64,000 bases of DNA from Parapedobacter tibetensis (GTDB taxonomy: Bacteria > Bacteroidota > Bacteroidia > Sphingobacteriales > Sphingobacteriaceae), in contig NZ_JAMKQJ010000006.1 in the NCBI RefSeq assembly GCF_024643205.1, positions 248,001 to 312,000 of the forward strand. The letters are read 5' to 3'. Under the pieces are notes generated by a model. It had not been told where the DNA came from and searched no databases. It saw only the letters and a list, made by a program, of their open reading frames with translations. Numbering within the stretch: the stretch's first letter is position 1; every line of letters begins with the position of its first letter. Shown here in pieces: positions 60,935 through 64,000 of the stretch. Both the position numbers and the translations under genes were made by a program.

Positions 60935-63147
60935 TGATACGTAGTTTTCCCCACTATATCCAACATGACCAAATGGACTGTGGCCCCACGTGTTTGCGTA
61001 TGGTTGCGAAATACTATGGTAAATTATATTCATTGGAGCAGTTAAGGAGCCTTTCATTTATTACCAGGGAAGGTGTTTCGATGTTGGGGATAAGTGACGC
61101 CGCCGAGCATATCGGATTCAGGACGGACGGCGTTGTCATTTCTTTCGAACAACTGAAAAATGATGTCTCGCTACCGTGCATACTGCATTGGGAACAAAAC
61201 CATTTTGTTGTTTGTTATCGGATTAGAAGAAAAGGGAAATCAGGCGGCTATATAGTACATATTGCAGATCCGGCTTTCGGGCTGATAAAATACGAAGAAC
61301 AAGAATTTCTGAAACATTGGTATGCGGTCAAAGATCTCAGTGAGAAGAAGGGAGCAGCTTTGCTTTTGCGACCGTCCCCCGAGTTTTATGAAAAGGATGA
61401 TAACAAAGGTAAGGGCAATCGTAAACTGTCGTTTTTTTTAAACTATCTCGCCCCATATAAAAAGGAAATCATCCAGCTGTTTCTGGGAATGGCTGTTGTC
61501 AGCGTCCTTCAGTTGCTGTTCCCTTTCCTTACACAGTCATTGGTGGACATAGGTATTGGCAATGGCGACTTGCAATTCATTACACTGGTTTTGGTTTCCC
61601 AACTCATTATCTCCCTTTCACAACTGTCTGTCGAGTTTATCCGCAGTTGGATTGTCTTGCACATGAATTCCCGTATCAATATCGCTTTGATTTCGGATTT
61701 TTTGGCAAAGCTCATGAAACTTCCACTTCGGTACTTTGACACCAAGATGGTTGGAGATATCATGCAGCGGATAGGAGACCATAGGAGGATAGAAACGTTT
61801 CTGACAGGAAATTCAATAGGGACACTTTTCTCCTTTGTTAATTTCTTCATCTTCGCTATTGTATTGGCGTATTATAAGCTTTCTATTCTGGGAATATTCC
61901 TTCTTGGAAATACATTGTATGTTATATGGATATTATTATTCCTAAAATACAGGAGGGAATTGGATTTTAAGCGCTTCGCTCAGGCAACCGATGAACAAAG
62001 CAAGATTGTTCAAATGGTTACAGCAATGCAAGAAATCAAGCTGAATAATTATGAAAAAAAGAAACGCTGGCAATGGGAACGGATACAGGTCAAACTGTTT
62101 AAAATCAATATCAAAGGCCTGAAACTTGGCCAATTCCAACAGCTAGGTTCAATACTCTTCAGCCAGACAACCAATATTGTCATCTCATATATCGCCGCAA
62201 AATCAGTGGTCGAGGGAGACATGACGTTGGGAATGATGATGTCCATGACCTATATAATCGGGCAGCTCAACGCTCCAATCAGTTCGTTGATTGGTTTTGT
62301 ACAGAGTTTCCAGGATGCTAAAATCAGTTTGGAAAGGTTGAATGAAATCCATGGAAAACAAGATGATGAAGAGCATATGGAGAGTAAGTTATCCTATTTG
62401 CCTGACAACAGGGATATTACCATCGAGAATGTCTCATTCAGCTATGATGGCGCGGATAGGAATTATGTGTTGCAAAACGTCAATTTAAAGATACCCCAAA
62501 ACAAGGTCACTGCCATAGTCGGTGTCAGTGGAAGTGGGAAAACGACACTGGTTAAGCTTTTATTGGGCTTCTATGAACCCCTTAAGGGGTTTATAAAGGT
62601 TGGGGAAACCCCAATAAACATGATTAATCCCCGTCTTTGGCGCAGTAAATCAGGCTCTGTCATGCAAGATGGATTTATATTCTCAGATACCATCGTTGAA
62701 AACATCGCTGTTGGAAGTGATTCAATTGATCCAGAAAGATTGCAACATGCTGTTACAGTAGCAAATATTAGTGAATTTATCAGTTTGTTGCCCTTAGGCT
62801 ACCAAACGAAGATCGGTATGGAAGGGAATGGAATTAGCCAGGGGCAGCGACAGCGGATTTTAATCGCCCGTGCGGTTTACAAAAATCCGGAGTTTTTGTT
62901 TTTTGATGAAGCCACCAATTCATTAGATGCAAATAATGAACTAAAGATCATGTCGCATTTGAAAAAATTCTATGAGGGGAGGACGGTTGTCATAGTGGCC
63001 CATAGACTAAGTACTGTACGAAATGCGGATAATATCGTGGTATTGCATAAAGGAAAAGTAGAAGAAGAAGGAACCCACGAAGAACTGGTTGCATTGAGCG
63101 GGAAATATTACGAACTGGTTAGAAACCAGTTGGAATTGGGAAACTAG
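60934..63147 (+). CDS. C39-peptidase ABC exporter for the lanthipeptide
   Basis: 737 residues. Peptidase part: MDCGPTCLRM with C16, oxyanion Q10, H90 (EQNHFVVCY) and D112 (HIADPAFG), the C39 triad that cuts after double glycine. Membrane part about 165-445 with six helices. ATPase: Walker A GVSGSGKTT (530-538), signature ISQGQ (634-638, Q in place of the usual G) and Walker B FLFFDEATNSLD. It removes the 28-residue leader of the precursor and exports the core. The HlyD-type gene follows 13 bases on. It belongs to the NHLP/type I secretion class of Bacteroidota. Confidence 0.93.
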   Translation: MIRSFPHYIQHDQMDCGPTCLRMVAKYYGKLYSLEQLRSLSFITREGVSMLGISDAAEHIGFRTDGVVISFEQLKNDVSLPCILHWEQNHFVVCYRIRRKGKSGGYIVHIADPAFGLIKYEEQEFLKHWYAVKDLSEKKGAALLLRPSPEFYEKDDNKGKGNRKLSFFLNYLAPYKKEIIQLFLGMAVVSVLQLLFPFLTQSLVDIGIGNGDLQFITLVLVSQLIISLSQLSVEFIRSWIVLHMNSRINIALISDFLAKLMKLPLRYFDTKMVGDIMQRIGDHRRIETFLTGNSIGTLFSFVNFFIFAIVLAYYKLSILGIFLLGNTLYVIWILLFLKYRRELDFKRFAQATDEQSKIVQMVTAMQEIKLNNYEKKKRWQWERIQVKLFKINIKGLKLGQFQQLGSILFSQTTNIVISYIAAKSVVEGDMTLGMMMSMTYIIGQLNAPISSLIGFVQSFQDAKISLERLNEIHGKQDDEEHMESKLSYLPDNRDITIENVSFSYDGADRNYVLQNVNLKIPQNKVTAIVGVSGSGKTTLVKLLLGFYEPLKGFIKVGETPINMINPRLWRSKSGSVMQDGFIFSDTIVENIAVGSDSIDPERLQHAVTVANISEFISLLPLGYQTKIGMEGNGISQGQRQRILIARAVYKNPEFLFFDEATNSLDANNELKIMSHLKKFYEGRTVVIVAHRLSTVRNADNIVVLHKGKVEEEGTHEELVALSGKYYELVRNQLELGN

Positions 63148-63160
63148 ACTTATCAATTAA

Positions 63161-64000
63161 ATGATGTCCGACATGGAAAAAGGCGATATGGAGATAAGTT
63201 TGGAAATGAAAAGTGAGGAGGTGCAGGAAGTGATGGGACAAACACCGTCATGGATTGTTCGTTGGGGGATAATCTTGTTCTCATTTATAGTGATGATGCT
63301 ATTGATGGGGAGTTATCTCTTTAAATATCCAGATACTGTCCAATCGCAGATAGTAATAACTCCTGATGATCCTCCAGCCAATGTTATAGCACGTTCTACA
63401 GGAAAACTTGATGAAATTTTCGTCATCAATAACCAGCTTATTGAAGAAGGGGAGCCATTGGCCGTCATTCAAAACCCTGCAACTACAAGTGACATGCTCC
63501 GGCTTGCAACAGTATTAAAGGAAATGGAGTCTTCAGCTACGGATCCAACTGGCGCTTACAATTTAGTAACAGGAGAATCCTATGGATTAGGGGTTATACA
63601 ACCTGCTTTTAATGCGTTCGTAAAAGCCATAAATGATTATAAAAATTTTGACCAACTCAATTATTATAAACGAAAAATTACCTACCAAAGGCAACAGCTG
63701 GTTTTACAAGAGGAGGCATATTCAGAAATGCTAAATCAAATTCCATTAACCGGAGAGAGCTACAAAACATCAAAGGCTATCTTTGAGAGAGATTCCATTT
63801 TGCATTTAAAACGGGTAATTTCCGACAATGAATTTGATTTGTCGAAACAAGTCTACATTCAAGAAGGGCGCACACACTCTAATTTTCATTCGTCGCTAAA
63901 GCAACAAGAACTCCAGATTTCTAAAAGTAGTGAGAATCTGCTTGATTTGGAGCGAGAAGCCTTTGATAGAGAAAGCACCTATTTGATTGCGTTCCAAACG
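63161..64000 (+). CDS. HlyD-family membrane fusion protein, N-terminal part (cut by window edge)
   Basis: 280 codons are open to the right edge without a stop. One membrane helix (about 35-52, WGIILFSFIVMMLLMGSY) near the N terminus, then a biotinyl-lipoyl-like piece (VIARSTGKLDEIFVINNQLIEEGEPLAVIQ, about 77-106) and a long coiled-coil region. This is the adaptor that joins an inner-membrane C39 ABC exporter to an outer-membrane TolC-like channel. Start at 63161; second ATG three bases on (63164) or codon 5 could be used. A TolC partner may follow outside the window. Confidence 0.88.
   Translation, partial: MMSDMEKGDMEISLEMKSEEVQEVMGQTPSWIVRWGIILFSFIVMMLLMGSYLFKYPDTVQSQIVITPDDPPANVIARSTGKLDEIFVINNQLIEEGEPLAVIQNPATTSDMLRLATVLKEMESSATDPTGAYNLVTGESYGLGVIQPAFNAFVKAINDYKNFDQLNYYKRKITYQRQQLVLQEEAYSEMLNQIPLTGESYKTSKAIFERDSILHLKRVISDNEFDLSKQVYIQEGRTHSNFHSSLKQQELQISKSSENLLDLEREAFDRESTYLIAFQT

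Larger units (their letters stand above)
52437..64000 (+). other. Class I lanthipeptide biosynthetic locus (continues past window edge)
   Basis: Ten genes in one direction: half-LanC, glycosyltransferase, precursor, CPBP protease, LanC, MDR oxidoreductase, split LanB (two genes), C39 ABC exporter, HlyD adaptor (partial). Overlaps of 1, 8, 4 and 1 bases join half-LanC/GT, MDR/LanB, LanB halves and LanB/ABC. The window ends before any TolC-like or regulatory genes that might follow. Confidence 0.85.

Noticed and set aside
1..64000. CRISPR arrays, rRNA genes, complete tRNA genes, intact insertion sequences
   Set aside because: No regularly spaced repeats, rRNA landmarks, full cloverleaf genes or intact transposase frames were seen on either strand.

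Overview
The window looks like a chromosomal segment of a Bacteroidota bacterium, most like the Sphingobacteriaceae (Sphingobacterium, Parapedobacter, Olivibacter type). The evidence is the b558-type succinate dehydrogenase layout, promoters of the Bacteroidota form (TTG, about 20 bases, TAnnTTTG), a flexirubin/dialkylresorcinol pigment locus, a Wzi-type outer-membrane capsule protein, and a GG-leader peptide locus of the Bacteroidota type. Identifications are by reading motifs and family resemblance; no database search was run.

Region 1 (1-5622) is housekeeping and stress defence: sdhA (5' end only) and sdhC, a small outer-membrane barrel, a CsbD-like protein, CsaA-like tRNA-binding protein, tadA, Fe/Mn superoxide dismutase, a quinone-oxidoreductase-like enzyme and a lipoprotein MsrA. 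The CsbD-like gene and the superoxide dismutase gene share an identical 15-base promoter core.

Region 2 (5659-20329) is a compact flexirubin-type pigment locus. Twelve genes run leftwards from a tyrosine ammonia-lyase, through ketoreductase, ketosynthase, acyl carrier protein, acyltransferase, DarA and DarB and two hotdog dehydratases, to an HTH protein and a BtrH-type acyltransferase. Three genes run rightwards: a flavin-dependent halogenase/monooxygenase, a C45 acyltransferase and a CoA ligase. The likely scheme is tyrosine to 4-coumarate, CoA/ACP activation, aryl-polyene extension, DarA/DarB formation of a dialkylresorcinol, ester joining of the two halves and ring halogenation or hydroxylation. 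A threonine aldolase follows.

Region 3 (21638-45395) is one leftward exopolysaccharide/capsule locus with a colanic-acid-like logic: WcaJ initiating transferase, Wza and Wzc export and kinase proteins, GDP-fucose synthesis (gmd, fcl), a Wzx flippase, a nitroreductase-like protein next to a pyruvyl transferase, several GT-B glycosyltransferases, a Wzy-like polymerase, acyl/acetyltransferases (one WcaF-like), WcaI, a GT2 enzyme and Wzi. A promoter candidate lies about 640 bases before wcaJ, which implies a long leader.

Region 4 (46303-51766) has topoisomerase IV subunit A (parC), then about 390 bases with a frameshifted remnant of an Rpn-type transposase/nuclease abutting half of a tRNA-like sequence, then an isolated GC-rich S41 peptidase gene.

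Region 5 (52437-64000, running off the edge) is a class I lanthipeptide locus: a half-length LanC-like protein, a glycosyltransferase, an 85-residue GG-leader precursor whose core ends in a nisin-ring-B-like TPGC, a strong hairpin attenuator, a CPBP protease, a full zinc-site LanC, an MDR oxidoreductase that may act as a LanJ-type reductase, a split LanB (glutamylation and elimination proteins), a C39-peptidase ABC exporter and the start of an HlyD-type adaptor. This is the best candidate for an undescribed system in the window.
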